64,000 nt of DNA from Bradyrhizobium tropiciagri. GTDB lineage: Bacteria; Pseudomonadota; Alphaproteobacteria; Rhizobiales; Xanthobacteraceae. The position numbers and the translations under genes were made by a program. The notes under the pieces are model-generated. The model ran no database searches and was not told the origin of the DNA. It saw only the letters and a list, made by a program, of their open reading frames with translations. How positions within the stretch are numbered: the first letter of the stretch is position 1; each line of letters begins with the position of its first letter. Of this stretch, positions 20,010 to 28,790 are shown in pieces. The stretch covers positions 1,240,001 through 1,304,000 of the forward strand of contig NZ_JAFCKF010000001.1 of the NCBI RefSeq assembly GCF_018130545.1, given 5' to 3'.

Positions 20010-21233
20010 ATGGTCTCGATCAACCGGCGCACCTGGCTCACCGGCGCGGCAGGCGCGGGACTTGCCGCAGTCGGAGGCCTCAAGCCTTCGTTGGCCGAGG
20101 ATACGCCCGGCGTCACAGCGACCGAGATCAGGATCGGCAGCACCACCTCGCTGAGCGGTCCGGTGTCCGCGCTTGGCGTGCAGGCGCGCTGCCAGGAAGC
20201 CTATTTCAAGATGCTGAACGAGCAGGGCGGCATCGCCGGCCGGCAGATCAAGTACATCTATTACGACGACGCGTTCAATCCGGCGAAGACGGTCGAGCAG
20301 GTGCGCCGCCTGATCGAGAGCGACAATGTCGCTTTCCTGTTCAACATGCTCGGCACCGCACCGAACTCGGCCGTCGTCAAATACATCAACGCGGCCAAGG
20401 TGCCGCATCTGTTCCTGTCGGTGAACGGCGACAAATGGGGCGACTACAAGTCCTATCCCTGGACCATGGGCTTTGCGCCGAGCGCACGGACCGAGGCGCA
20501 GGTGTTCGTCAAATATGCATTGAGCCAGCACAAGGACGCGAAGATCGCGGTGCTCTACCAGAACGACGATCTCGGCAAGGATTTCGTCGCCGGCACCAAG
20601 GATGTGCTCGGCGAGCGGTTCGCGACATCGGCCGTGGTGGCCTCACACGAAGTCACCGATCCCACGATCGATTCCCAGATCGTCGCATTGCGCGGCGCCA
20701 ATCCCGACGTGCTGATTTCGGGCACGACCGCAAAGTTCTGCGCGCAATCGATCCGCAAGATCTATGAGCTTGGCTGGAAGCCGATGCACTTCATCGCCAG
20801 CGGTGCAGCGTCGCTGTCCTCGACCATCATCCCCGTCGGCCTCGACAAGGCGCAGGGCACGATCTCATCGGCCTATATCAAGGACGTTGCCGACCCTGCC
20901 TGGGCCAATGACCAAGGCGTGAAGGATTTCCTCGCATTCATGGAAAAATACTTCCCCGACGGCAATCCGAAGGAGGGCTACAATCTCTACGCCTATATGG
21001 TGGCGAACGTGCTCAAGATCGTGCTCGAGCAGTGCAAGGGCAATTTTACCCGCGACAACATCATGGCGCAGGCGAACAATCTCAGGGACGTTTATGTTCC
21101 GACGCTGCTGCCCGGCATCAAGGTCAATACCAGCCCGACCAATCACCATCCGCTGCAACAGCTTCAGCTGCAACGGATCGAAGGGCCCGGCTGGTTGCGG
21201 TTCGGAGAGGTGATCCAGGGCGCGAATCTGTAG
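20010..21233 (+). CDS. Orphan LivK-type ABC substrate-binding protein
   Basis: Periplasmic binding protein of the branched-chain amino acid / amide group (Peripla_BP_6), 407 residues. The N-terminus carries a twin-arginine-like NRRTWLTGAAGAGLAAVGG signal with cleavage near SLA-ED, so Tat export is possible. The mature part begins ATEIRIGSTTSLSGP, typical for this family. It resembles the second binding protein at 27366-28586, including the shared LIESD region. No LivH, LivM, LivG or LivF gene lies within the window, so it must use a transporter encoded elsewhere. It is divergent from the BKACE gene (212 bp shared upstream region), which suggests it captures a substrate of the same pathway. 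Confidence 0.9.
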   Translation: MVSINRRTWLTGAAGAGLAAVGGLKPSLAEDTPGVTATEIRIGSTTSLSGPVSALGVQARCQEAYFKMLNEQGGIAGRQIKYIYYDDAFNPAKTVEQVRRLIESDNVAFLFNMLGTAPNSAVVKYINAAKVPHLFLSVNGDKWGDYKSYPWTMGFAPSARTEAQVFVKYALSQHKDAKIAVLYQNDDLGKDFVAGTKDVLGERFATSAVVASHEVTDPTIDSQIVALRGANPDVLISGTTAKFCAQSIRKIYELGWKPMHFIASGAASLSSTIIPVGLDKAQGTISSAYIKDVADPAWANDQGVKDFLAFMEKYFPDGNPKEGYNLYAYMVANVLKIVLEQCKGNFTRDNIMAQANNLRDVYVPTLLPGIKVNTSPTNHHPLQQLQLQRIEGPGWLRFGEVIQGANL

Positions 21234-21250
21234 CGGGGCTGCATCCCAAG

Positions 21251-21389
21251 CGTCGTCCCGGCGAAGGACGGGACCTATAACCACAATTGGTTATTGTTTC
21301 AGAAGATCTCTGCCATCCCGCATCACGGATAGATCGCGCGGTATGGGTCCCGGCTCCCGTGCGCAATTGCGCACTAGGCCGGGACGACG
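21251..21389. repeat. Intergenic palindromic repeat R5 (GTCGTCC family)
   Basis: Begins CGTCGTCCCGGCGAAGGACG and ends GGCCGGGACGACG; it also contains AACCACAATTGGTT and the palindrome GTGCGCAATTGCGCAC. It lies between the convergent binding-protein (+) and AraC-regulator (-) genes, a position expected of a bidirectional terminator-like element. Confidence 0.8.
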
Positions 21390-21394
21390 GATGG

Positions 21395-22240
21395 CTACGT
21401 CAACGCGCGTTCGTTCGCCGCCTGCCCCGTCCGGTAAATCGCAAGATCACGCGAGCCGGAGAAGATCGCGCGCGGCTTCAGGCCATAGAAGCGGCGGATC
21501 GAGTGGCTGAAATGGGTCGAGTCGGGATAGCCGATATCCTGCGCGAGATGCGCGAGGTTGATGTCCTGGTTGGCGAAGTGCAGCAGATGCCGCGCGCGCT
21601 TCCAGGCGCGGAAGGAGCGGAACGAGATCCCGGTCTCCTCCTTGAACAGATGCAGGAAGCGCGACGGCGACAGCCCGGCCTCGGCGGCACAGCCGGCCGC
21701 GGTCACCGGCTCGCCGCAGAACTGCCCAATGCGGCCGATCGCGCGCACGACGCGCGGATCGAGCACGCGCTGCGGCAGTGCGTCGCCGAAGCACATGGTG
21801 TCGAACTCGGCATTCGCGATGGCGTCGCGATGCTGCATCTCTGCCAGCGTCGCATAGGCGTTGCGGATCCGGTTGGCGAACAGATGCGAGTCCGGCCCTT
21901 GCAGACGGCGCGCGACCGCTTCAAGCGTACCATCGGGCACGCTCTCCGGCTCGATCGCAACGCAGATCGCCGAACGATATTCGCTGGTAATGGTGTGGCG
22001 CAGGTTCGGCATCGTCACCGCGAGCTCGCCATGGGACTCGCGACCTTCGCTGGTCGACAGATGCAATCCGTCGCGGATCGCGACATAGACATGGAATGCG
22101 CCGGGGCAGCGCTCGCGCGGGCGGCCGAGCAGCCCGGCATAGAACACTCGCTCCGGTGTGATCAGCATCCGATGCCCGGACTGCTGCTGGCCCGAATGGC
22201 GAGCGGATTCCTTGCACTTCGCGTCCACGATCGCGTCCAT
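21395..22240 (-). CDS. AraC family transcriptional regulator
   Basis: DNA-binding regulator of 281 residues. The C-terminal AraC/XylS domain (about residues 175-265) shows both helix-turn-helix units, for example AAEAGLSPSRFLHLFKEETG and LAQDIGYPDSTHFSHSIRRF. The N-terminal part has no recognised ligand domain by eye. ATG 22240 is preceded by GAGGAGGAA and fixes the start. It lies between the GST/acyl-CoA dehydrogenase genes and the binding-protein/BKACE genes, so it is the obvious candidate controller of this catabolic island (inference). An N-terminal run of charged residues precedes the first beta-rich segment. Confidence 0.9.
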   Translation of the reverse strand: MDAIVDAKCKESARHSGQQQSGHRMLITPERVFYAGLLGRPRERCPGAFHVYVAIRDGLHLSTSEGRESHGELAVTMPNLRHTITSEYRSAICVAIEPESVPDGTLEAVARRLQGPDSHLFANRIRNAYATLAEMQHRDAIANAEFDTMCFGDALPQRVLDPRVVRAIGRIGQFCGEPVTAAGCAAEAGLSPSRFLHLFKEETGISFRSFRAWKRARHLLHFANQDINLAHLAQDIGYPDSTHFSHSIRRFYGLKPRAIFSGSRDLAIYRTGQAANERALT

Positions 22241-22356
22241 GGCGGTTCCTCCTCGCGCGGCTCTTTGGGCCACTGCGGCTGACCTACCATAGCGCAAATT
22301 CGAGGACTGTCACCGACGCGCTGGATCAATTCCGGGACACATCGACGCTGCCGAGA

Positions 22357-23013
22357 TCAGGGCCGCGCGCGCGGCGGAATATTCTGTTCCAGCCCGGCTT
22401 TCTGCTCGGCCGCCACCGCGCGCTTATAGCCATCGCGCTGCTGCAGCCGCGCCCAATACGCCGCGACATTCGGCCCGAAATCCTTGGCAAGGCCGATATT
22501 GCTGGCGAGCCGCAGCGCGTAGCCATTTGCAATGTCGGCCGCCGTGAAGCGTTCCGCGCAGAGGAATTCCGACTTCGCGGCGGCGGCCTCCACCGCGCGC
22601 AGCCGGCCCAGGAACCATTTTGCATAGTCGCCCGAGACCTGCGGATTGCGCCGCTCCTCCGGCTCGAGCTGGCTGTAGCGGAGCACCAATGTCTGCGGAA
22701 AGGTCAGCGTTGCATCCGAAAAATACATCCAGTTCAGGAACGCGCCATAGGCCGGCTCGTCGACGCCGACGACCAGCGGCGACGGGCCGTATTTGGTGCC
22801 GAGGTAATGGCAGATGCCTGATGACTCCGTCATTTTGGTTTCGCCATCGACCATGAACGGGATGGTGCCGAGCGGGTTGATGCCGAGATATTCCTTGGCG
22901 AACACGCGCGGCGGGAACGGCAGCATCTTCAGCTCATAAGGCAGCCCGAGCTCCTCCAGCATCCACAGCGGACGGAACGAGCGCGCGGCATCGCAGTGAT
23001 AGAGCGTGATCAT
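22357..23013 (-). CDS. Glutathione S-transferase family protein
   Basis: Cytosolic GST-like protein of 218 residues. The N-terminal thioredoxin-fold half contains ITLYHCDAARSFRPLWMLEE, the cis-proline region GTIPFMVDG and the glutathione-contact ESSGICHYL; the C-terminal half is all-alpha with FLCAERFTAADIANGYALRL. The ATG overlaps the stop of the acyl-CoA dehydrogenase gene (TGATG), so the two are translationally coupled. In this setting it might detoxify or isomerise a reactive intermediate such as an enoyl or maleyl compound; that is inference. An in-frame extension to 23172 lies within the dehydrogenase gene and is rejected. Confidence 0.88.
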   Translation of the reverse strand: MITLYHCDAARSFRPLWMLEELGLPYELKMLPFPPRVFAKEYLGINPLGTIPFMVDGETKMTESSGICHYLGTKYGPSPLVVGVDEPAYGAFLNWMYFSDATLTFPQTLVLRYSQLEPEERRNPQVSGDYAKWFLGRLRAVEAAAAKSEFLCAERFTAADIANGYALRLASNIGLAKDFGPNVAAYWARLQQRDGYKRAVAAEQKAGLEQNIPPRARP

Positions 23014-24182
23014 CAGGCATTTCCCTTCTGCTTCATGCCGGGCAGCGTACCCATCATCTTGCACAATACCATGAGCATGACCTCGTCGGCGCCACCGCCG
23101 ATCGAGGTCAGGCGGCTGTCCCGATAGGCCCGGCTGACCGGCGTCTCGTTGGTAAAGCCCATGCCGCCCCAATATTGCAGGCAGGCATCGGTGAGCTCGC
23201 GGCCGAGCCGGCCGGCCTTCAATTTCGCCATGGTCGCGAGCTTTGTCACGTCCTCGCCCGCGACCAGCGCCTCACCGGCGCGGTAGATCAGCGAGCGCAG
23301 CAGCTCGACCTCGGTCTGCATCTCCGCGAGCTTGAAGTGCACCACCTGATTGTCGAGGATCGATCCGCCAAACGCCTTGCGGTTGCGGGTGTAGTCGATT
23401 GTCTCGCTGATGATGAACTCATGCGCCTTCAGGCAGGCCGCCGCGCCCCACAGCCGCTCCTCCTGGAACTGGATCATCTGGTAGGTGAAGCCCTGCCCCT
23501 CCTCGCCGATCCGGTTGCGCTTCGGCACCCGGACATTGTCGAAGAATATCTGCGCGGTATCCGACGAACGCATGCCGAGCTTGTCGAGCTTGCGCGCGAC
23601 CTGCACGCCCTTGGTCTTCATCGGCACGCAGATCAGCGACTTGTTGCGATGGACCGGACCGTCGCTGGTGTTGGCGAGCAGGCAGATCCAGTCAGCCTGA
23701 GTGCCGTTGGTGATCCACATCTTGCCGCCATTGATGACGTAGTCGTCGCCGTCGGAGCGCGCATTGGTCCTGATCGAGGCGACGTCGGAGCCGGCGCTGG
23801 GCTCGGAGACGCCGATGCAGGCGACCTGATCGCCGGCAATCGCCGGCGCCAGAAACTCGCGGCGGACCTCGTCGGACCCGAATCGCGCCAGCGCCGGCGT
23901 CGCCATGTCGGTCTGCACCCCGATCGCCATCGGCACGCCGCCGCAGGTGATGGCCCCGAGCTCCTCGGCCATCATCAGCGCGTAGGAATAATCCAGCCCC
24001 TGGCCGCCGAACTCGACCGGCTTGTTGAGACCGAGGAAGCCGAGATCGCCGAGCTTCTTGAACAGCTCATGCGCCGGGAAGATGTCGGCCTTCTCCCATT
24101 CGTCGACATGGGGATTGATTTCGGCCGCGATGAATTTTTGCAGCGCGCGGCGCGGTTCGTCGTGGTCGGCGGTGAAGAGCAT
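23013..24182 (-). CDS. Acyl-CoA dehydrogenase
   Basis: FAD-dependent acyl-CoA dehydrogenase of 389 residues (typical 380-390). All three domains are present: an alpha N-domain, a beta middle domain with CIGVSEPSAGSDVASIRTNA and MWITNGTQADWICLLANT, and a C-terminal alpha domain with FGGSILDNQVVHFKLAEMQ and YWGGMGFTNETPVSRAYRD. It would introduce a 2,3-double bond into an acyl-CoA and pass electrons to ETF. Upstream is a second, distinct acyl-CoA dehydrogenase gene on the same strand, with repeat R6 between; downstream is the GST, coupled by TGATG. Confidence 0.93.
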   Translation of the reverse strand: MLFTADHDEPRRALQKFIAAEINPHVDEWEKADIFPAHELFKKLGDLGFLGLNKPVEFGGQGLDYSYALMMAEELGAITCGGVPMAIGVQTDMATPALARFGSDEVRREFLAPAIAGDQVACIGVSEPSAGSDVASIRTNARSDGDDYVINGGKMWITNGTQADWICLLANTSDGPVHRNKSLICVPMKTKGVQVARKLDKLGMRSSDTAQIFFDNVRVPKRNRIGEEGQGFTYQMIQFQEERLWGAAACLKAHEFIISETIDYTRNRKAFGGSILDNQVVHFKLAEMQTEVELLRSLIYRAGEALVAGEDVTKLATMAKLKAGRLGRELTDACLQYWGGMGFTNETPVSRAYRDSRLTSIGGGADEVMLMVLCKMMGTLPGMKQKGNA

Positions 24183-24198
24183 TGTTCTATCTATCCTT

Positions 24199-24326
24199 CG
24201 TCATTCCGGGGCGATGCGAAGCATCGAGCCCGGAATCCATTTCACATCGAATCTGCTGCACGGTGGATTCCGGGCTCGCGCTGCGCGCGCCTTCCCTCAG
24301 GTGCGCAATTGCGCTCCGGGAATGAG
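24199..24326. repeat. Intergenic palindromic repeat R6 (CATTCCGGG family)
   Basis: Starts CGTCATTCCGGGG and ends CTCCGGGAATGAG. It has nested arms CCCGGAATCCA and TGGATTCCGGG, GCGATGCGAAGCATCG, and the palindrome GTGCGCAATTGCGC shared with R5. It sits between two co-directional acyl-CoA dehydrogenase genes. Confidence 0.8.
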
Positions 24327-24346
24327 GGCGAGTGAGTCGAGTGCAT

Positions 24347-25483
24347 TCACAATCCCATCTGCCTTGACGCGAGATCCTTCATGATCTCCTCGGTACCGCC
24401 GCCGATGGCGTTGACCTTGACCTCGCGGTAGATGCGCTCGACCTTGACGCCGCGCATGAAGCCGGCGCCGCCGAAGATCTGCACCGCCTCCGACGCGCAG
24501 TGCGCCATGGTCTGCGTCGCCTGGTTCTTCATCATGCAGATCTCGGCGACCGGGCTTTCGCCCTGGCCAAGGCGCCACGCCAGCATTTCCAGCATCGCCT
24601 GCGAGGCCGCGACCTTCTGCGCCATGTCGACGATCTTGTGCCGGATGACCTGGTGCTGCGCGATCGGCTTGCCGAAGGTCTTGCGCTCCTTGGCATAGGC
24701 GACCGCCTCGTCGAGGCAGACCCGCGCATACGCCGTGCAGCTCGCCGCCATCCCGATGCGCTCGCTGTTGAAGTTCTGCATGATGATCTTGAAGCCCTGG
24801 CCTTCCTCGCCGATCAAGTTCTCGACCGGCACCCGGCATTCGTCGAAATGCAGCGTGGCGGTGTCCGACGCCCACCAGCCCATCTTCTTCAGCTTGGTGC
24901 GGGAGAGACCCGGCGTATTGCCCTCGATCAAGAGCAGGCTGACGCCGCCCGGCCCCTCGCCGCCGGTGCGTACCGCGACCGTCAGATAGTCGGCGCGCAT
25001 GCCCGAGGTGATGAAGGTCTTCTCGCCGGAGACGACGTAGTGGTCGCCGTCCCGCCGCGCCTTGGTGCGCAAATTGGCAACGTCAGACCCGCCGCTCGGC
25101 TCGGTGATCGCAAGCGCGGAGATCTTCTTGCCGGCGAGCACCTCCGGCAGCACCCGCGCCTTGACCTCGGGGCGGGCGGCGCGGGCGATCGGCGGCGAGC
25201 CGATGGTGTGGCTCATCAGGCTGGCGGAGACGCCGCCGGCGCCAGCGCGCGCCAGCTCCTGCGAGGCCACGATCTTCATGAACTGGTCGGCGGCGATCCC
25301 GCCATATTCCTCGGGGAAGCCGAGGCCAAGCAGCCCGATCTCGGAGGCCTTGGCATAGAGCGCGCGCGGAAATTCGCCCTCCTCGTCCCATTGATGGGCA
25401 TAAGGCTCGATTTCCTTGGCCACAAAGCGCCGCATCACCTCGCGAAAGGCCTCGTGCTCGCCGGTGTAGAACGGGTTTGCCAT
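24347..25483 (-). CDS. Acyl-CoA dehydrogenase (second paralogue)
   Basis: FAD-dependent acyl-CoA dehydrogenase of 378 residues, clearly homologous to but different from its neighbour. It carries ALAITEPSGGSDVANLRTKA, KTFITSGMRADYLTVAVRTG, and C-terminal FGKPIAQHQVIRHKIVDM and IFGGAGFMRGVKVERIYRE. The EIMKDLASRQ ending is complete. Two acyl-CoA dehydrogenases in one string may form a heteromer or act on successive intermediates. ATG 25483 starts MANPFYTGEHEAFREVMRRF, a usual ACAD N-terminus. The 215 bp to the divergent CoA ligase gene should hold both promoters. Confidence 0.93.
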   Translation of the reverse strand: MANPFYTGEHEAFREVMRRFVAKEIEPYAHQWDEEGEFPRALYAKASEIGLLGLGFPEEYGGIAADQFMKIVASQELARAGAGGVSASLMSHTIGSPPIARAARPEVKARVLPEVLAGKKISALAITEPSGGSDVANLRTKARRDGDHYVVSGEKTFITSGMRADYLTVAVRTGGEGPGGVSLLLIEGNTPGLSRTKLKKMGWWASDTATLHFDECRVPVENLIGEEGQGFKIIMQNFNSERIGMAASCTAYARVCLDEAVAYAKERKTFGKPIAQHQVIRHKIVDMAQKVAASQAMLEMLAWRLGQGESPVAEICMMKNQATQTMAHCASEAVQIFGGAGFMRGVKVERIYREVKVNAIGGGTEEIMKDLASRQMGL

Positions 25484-25698
25484 CCGCGTGCTCCATTGAT
25501 TCTCGGGTCCGACGATGTCCGGATTTTTCCCGGTTCACTTGCGTCGAGTGGCTGTCCGCCGGACCGGGTATCCATCTGGCCACCCGCCAGCCACTAAACG
25601 CAAGACAGTATCCCGATACGCCCCCTCCACTGCCAATTCATGGCATCAATCGAGCCAGGAACAGGCGGCGCAAGACTGCCGTTCCGGAGGAGGGACAT

Positions 25699-27240
25699 GT
25701 GCCGGTTCGTTACTACGACTGGATCGCGCATCATCGCCGGCGCACGCCGGACAAGATGGCGCTTGTCGATCTCGCAAGTGGACGCCGCTTCAGCTATGCG
25801 GAGCTCGACGCGCGCGTGTCGCGGCTTGCCGCCTGGCTGCGCGACGGGCTGAAGGTTGCGAGCGGCGACCGCGTCGCGGTGCTGGCGCTGAACACGACCG
25901 ATACGCTGGAGGTGCAGTTCGCCTGCTTCCGGATCGGCGCGATCTTCCTGCCGCTCAACACCCGCCTCACCGTTCCCGAGTTGCGCTACATCACCGGCGA
26001 TGCGTCGCCCAAGGTGATGATCCATGACGACGACCTCGCCGAGACCGCGCTTGCGGTCGCCAAACTCTGCGATGTCGCGTCGACCGTGCGGCTCGGCCCC
26101 GGCGGCGCCTATGAAGCCGGCATCGCGGCGGCCAAGCCGCTCGAGCGGTTCGAGGAGGTCACGCTCGATGACATCTCGACCATCATGTACACCTCGGGCA
26201 CCACGGGCCAGCCCAAGGGCGCGATCATCACGCACGGGATGACGTTCTGGAATTGCGTCAATCTCGGCGGCCCCGCCTACATCTCGCCGGCCTCGGTGCT
26301 GCTGACGGTGCTGCCGCTGTTCCACACCGGCGGGCTGAATTGCTACACCAACCCGGTGCTGCATGCCGGCGGCACCGTGCTGATCATGCGCGCGTTCGAT
26401 CCCGGCGAGGCGCTGAAGCTGATCGGTGATCCCGCCCAGGGCATCAACGTGTTCTTCGGCGTGCCCGCGATCTATCAGTTCATGGCGCAGCATCCGGGCT
26501 TCGCGACCGCGGATTTCAGCCGCCTCGTGATCGGCGGCGTCGGTGGCGCGCCGATGCCGGTGCCGCTGCTGAAAACCTGGGAGGCGCGCGGCGTCGCGCT
26601 GCAACAGGGCTACGGCATGACCGAGACCTCGCCGGCGGTGATGGTGCTCGACCGCGAGGATGCCGCGCGCAAGGCCGGCTCGTCCGGCAAGCCGGTGCTG
26701 CACACCGAGGTCCGTATCGTACGGCCCGACGGCAGCGACGCCGCAGTCGGCGAGCTCGGCGAACTCTGGGTCAAAGGTCCCAACATCACGCCGGGCTACT
26801 GGAATCGGCCGGACGCCAATGCCTCGTCCTTCACCGATGGCTGGCTGCACACCGGCGATGCCACGCGGATCGACGAGGAAGGCTTCTACTACATCGTCGA
26901 CCGCTGGAAGGACATGTACATCTCCGGCGGCGAGAACGTCTATCCGGCCGAGGTCGAGAGCGTGCTGCATCAACTCGCAGCAGTGGCCGAAGCCGCCGTC
27001 ATCGGCATTCCTAACGAGCAATGGGGCGAGGTCGGGATGGCCGTGATCGCCGTGAAGCCGGGCCATACGCTGACCCCGGCCGAGATCCACGCGCATTGCC
27101 AAACCAATCTGGCGCGGTTCAAGTGCCCGCGCCTGATCGAGTTCATCGATGCTCTGCCGCGGAACGCGACAGGCAAGATTCATAAGCCGACGCTTCGGCA
27201 GCAATTCAGCCAGCCGAAGCCAACCGATACCGCGGCGTGA
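25699..27240 (+). CDS. AMP-dependent acyl-CoA synthetase/ligase (FadK/fatty-acyl type)
   Basis: Class I adenylate-forming ligase of 513 residues. Motifs: IMYTSGTTGQPKGAII (A3), GYGMTETSPAV (A5), WLHTGDATRIDEEGFYYIVD (A7), RWKDMYISGGENVYPAEVE (A8) and ALPRNATGKIHKPTLR with the catalytic lysine (A10). GTG 25699 is chosen because GGAGGAGGGA ends 5 bases upstream and the conserved N-terminus (RYYDWIAHHRRRTPDKMAL) starts there; the open frame upstream has no family similarity. It is divergent from the acyl-CoA dehydrogenase gene and followed by a LivK-type binding protein gene on the same strand. Confidence 0.92.
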   Translation: MPVRYYDWIAHHRRRTPDKMALVDLASGRRFSYAELDARVSRLAAWLRDGLKVASGDRVAVLALNTTDTLEVQFACFRIGAIFLPLNTRLTVPELRYITGDASPKVMIHDDDLAETALAVAKLCDVASTVRLGPGGAYEAGIAAAKPLERFEEVTLDDISTIMYTSGTTGQPKGAIITHGMTFWNCVNLGGPAYISPASVLLTVLPLFHTGGLNCYTNPVLHAGGTVLIMRAFDPGEALKLIGDPAQGINVFFGVPAIYQFMAQHPGFATADFSRLVIGGVGGAPMPVPLLKTWEARGVALQQGYGMTETSPAVMVLDREDAARKAGSSGKPVLHTEVRIVRPDGSDAAVGELGELWVKGPNITPGYWNRPDANASSFTDGWLHTGDATRIDEEGFYYIVDRWKDMYISGGENVYPAEVESVLHQLAAVAEAAVIGIPNEQWGEVGMAVIAVKPGHTLTPAEIHAHCQTNLARFKCPRLIEFIDALPRNATGKIHKPTLRQQFSQPKPTDTAA

Positions 27241-27365
27241 TCTGAAACGCGCTTCGCGCGTTCCGGTTCTCGCCGTGACAACAATTGCCCCGCAACCGTC
27301 TGCCGGGACCGGCTGCGGGTTCGTTGCGTAAGTCCCAACCAGAATCAATCGAGGAAATTGCCTTT

Positions 27366-28586
27366 ATGAAAACCACAAAATTGTCGCTGCTGGCTGCCGC
27401 TGCGGCGCTCTGCCTGCTCTCCACCCAGGCCGCCTTTGCTCAAAAGAAATACGACACCGGCGCCTCCGACACCGAGATCAAGATCGGCAACGTCGAGGCC
27501 TATAGCGGTCCCGCCTCCGCCTATGGCGTCATCGGCAAGACCGAAGAAGCCTATTTCAAGATGATCAATGATCAGGGCGGCATCAACGGCCGCAAGATCA
27601 ACTGGATCTCCTATGACGACGGCTACTCGCCGCCGAAGACCGTGGAGCAGATCCGCAAGCTAATCGAGAGCGACGAGGTGTTCCTGGTGTTCAACGCGCT
27701 GGGCACGCCAACCCAGACCGCGGTGCAGAAGTATCACAACGCCAAGAAGGTGCCGCAGCTGTTCCTCGCCACCGGCGCCAGCAAGTGGAACGATCCGAAG
27801 GATTTCCCGTGGACGATGGGCTTCCAGCCGAGCTACCGCGTCGAGGCGCGGATCTTCGGCAAGTACATCCTCAAGGCCAAGCCGGATGCCAAGGTCGCGA
27901 TCTTTTATGCCAACGACGATTTCGGCAAGGACTACCTGGTCGGCCTGAAAGAGGTGCTCGACAAGTCGAGTGTCAAGATCGTCGCCGAGGAAAGCTACGA
28001 GACGACGGAGCCGTCGATCGATTCCCACATCGTTAAGCTGAAGGACACCGGTGCCGACGTGTTCGTCAACATCTCGACGCCTAAATTCGCTGCGCAAGCG
28101 ATCAAGAAGATCGCCGAGCTCCAGTGGAAGCCGATGCAGGTGATGACCGACGTCTCGATCTCGATCGGCGCCGTGATGAAGCCCGCCGGGCTCGAGGCCT
28201 CGGAAGGCGTGCTGTCGGCCGGCTATCTCAAGGATGCCTCCGATCCGCAATGGAAGAATGACGAGGGCATGAAGAAGTTCATGGCCTTCGCTGAGAAGTA
28301 CATGCCGGGCGCCAATCTCTCCGACGCCAACCTGGTCTATGGCTACGCCGCGGCGCAGACCATGGTGCAGGTGCTGAAGCAAGCCGGCGACAACCTGACG
28401 CGCGAGAACGTGATGAAGCAGGCCGCCAGCCTGAAGGACTTCACGCCGGACACGCTGATCCCCGGCATCCGGATCAACACCAGCGCGACCGACTTCGCCC
28501 CGGTCGAGCAACTCAAGATGATGCAGTTCAAGAACGGACAGTGGGAGCTGTTCGGCGACATCATCAGCGCCGAGACCGGCGGCTAG
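27366..28586 (+). CDS. LivK-type ABC substrate-binding protein
   Basis: Second periplasmic binding protein of the Peripla_BP_6 group, 406 residues, paralogous to the one at 20010-21233. Here the signal is a plain Sec type (TKLSLLAAAAALCLLSTQAA, cut near AFA-QK). The mature protein begins TEIKIGNVEAYSGPASAYG. GAGGAAAT precedes ATG 27366. It is 125 bp after the CoA ligase gene and ends in a strong intrinsic terminator. No matching permease or ATPase genes are in the window. In this setting an aromatic or aliphatic acid ligand is as likely as an amino acid. Confidence 0.92.
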   Translation: MKTTKLSLLAAAAALCLLSTQAAFAQKKYDTGASDTEIKIGNVEAYSGPASAYGVIGKTEEAYFKMINDQGGINGRKINWISYDDGYSPPKTVEQIRKLIESDEVFLVFNALGTPTQTAVQKYHNAKKVPQLFLATGASKWNDPKDFPWTMGFQPSYRVEARIFGKYILKAKPDAKVAIFYANDDFGKDYLVGLKEVLDKSSVKIVAEESYETTEPSIDSHIVKLKDTGADVFVNISTPKFAAQAIKKIAELQWKPMQVMTDVSISIGAVMKPAGLEASEGVLSAGYLKDASDPQWKNDEGMKKFMAFAEKYMPGANLSDANLVYGYAAAQTMVQVLKQAGDNLTRENVMKQAASLKDFTPDTLIPGIRINTSATDFAPVEQLKMMQFKNGQWELFGDIISAETGG

Positions 28587-28615
28587 CGCTACACGCCGAC
28601 AGCAAACAATGCCGC

Positions 28616-28647
28616 GAAGCCGCCCCTCGGGGCGGCTTCGTTGTTTT
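28616..28647 (+). terminator. Intrinsic terminator after the LivK-type binding protein gene
   Basis: Arms 28616-28626 (GAAGCCGCCCC) and 28629-28639 (GGGGCGGCTTC) are perfectly complementary over 11 bases with a two-base gap, so the innermost pairs probably open as loop. The tract GTTGTTTT follows at 28640-28647. It begins 30 bp after the stop codon. Confidence 0.9.
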
Positions 28648-28660
28648 ACACCTCTTTCAC

Positions 28661-28765
28661 CGTCACCCTGAGGAGCGCGCCCTCGCGCGCGTCTCGAAGG
28701 GTCGACGGCCCGGCTGTTGGCCGTGCATCCTTCGAGACGCGCGTGCCGCGCTCCTCAGGATGACG
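28661..28765. repeat. Intergenic palindromic repeat R7 (CCTGAGG family)
   Basis: Starts CGTCACCCTGAGGAGCGCG and ends GCGCTCCTCAGGATGACG. Inner arms GCGCGTCTCGAAGG and CCTTCGAGACGCGC pair. Same family as R2. It lies between the terminator of the binding-protein gene (+) and the 3' end of the XRE-type gene (-). Confidence 0.85.
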
Positions 28766-28790
28766 GAACTCGCATCGTATCCTGTCAACG

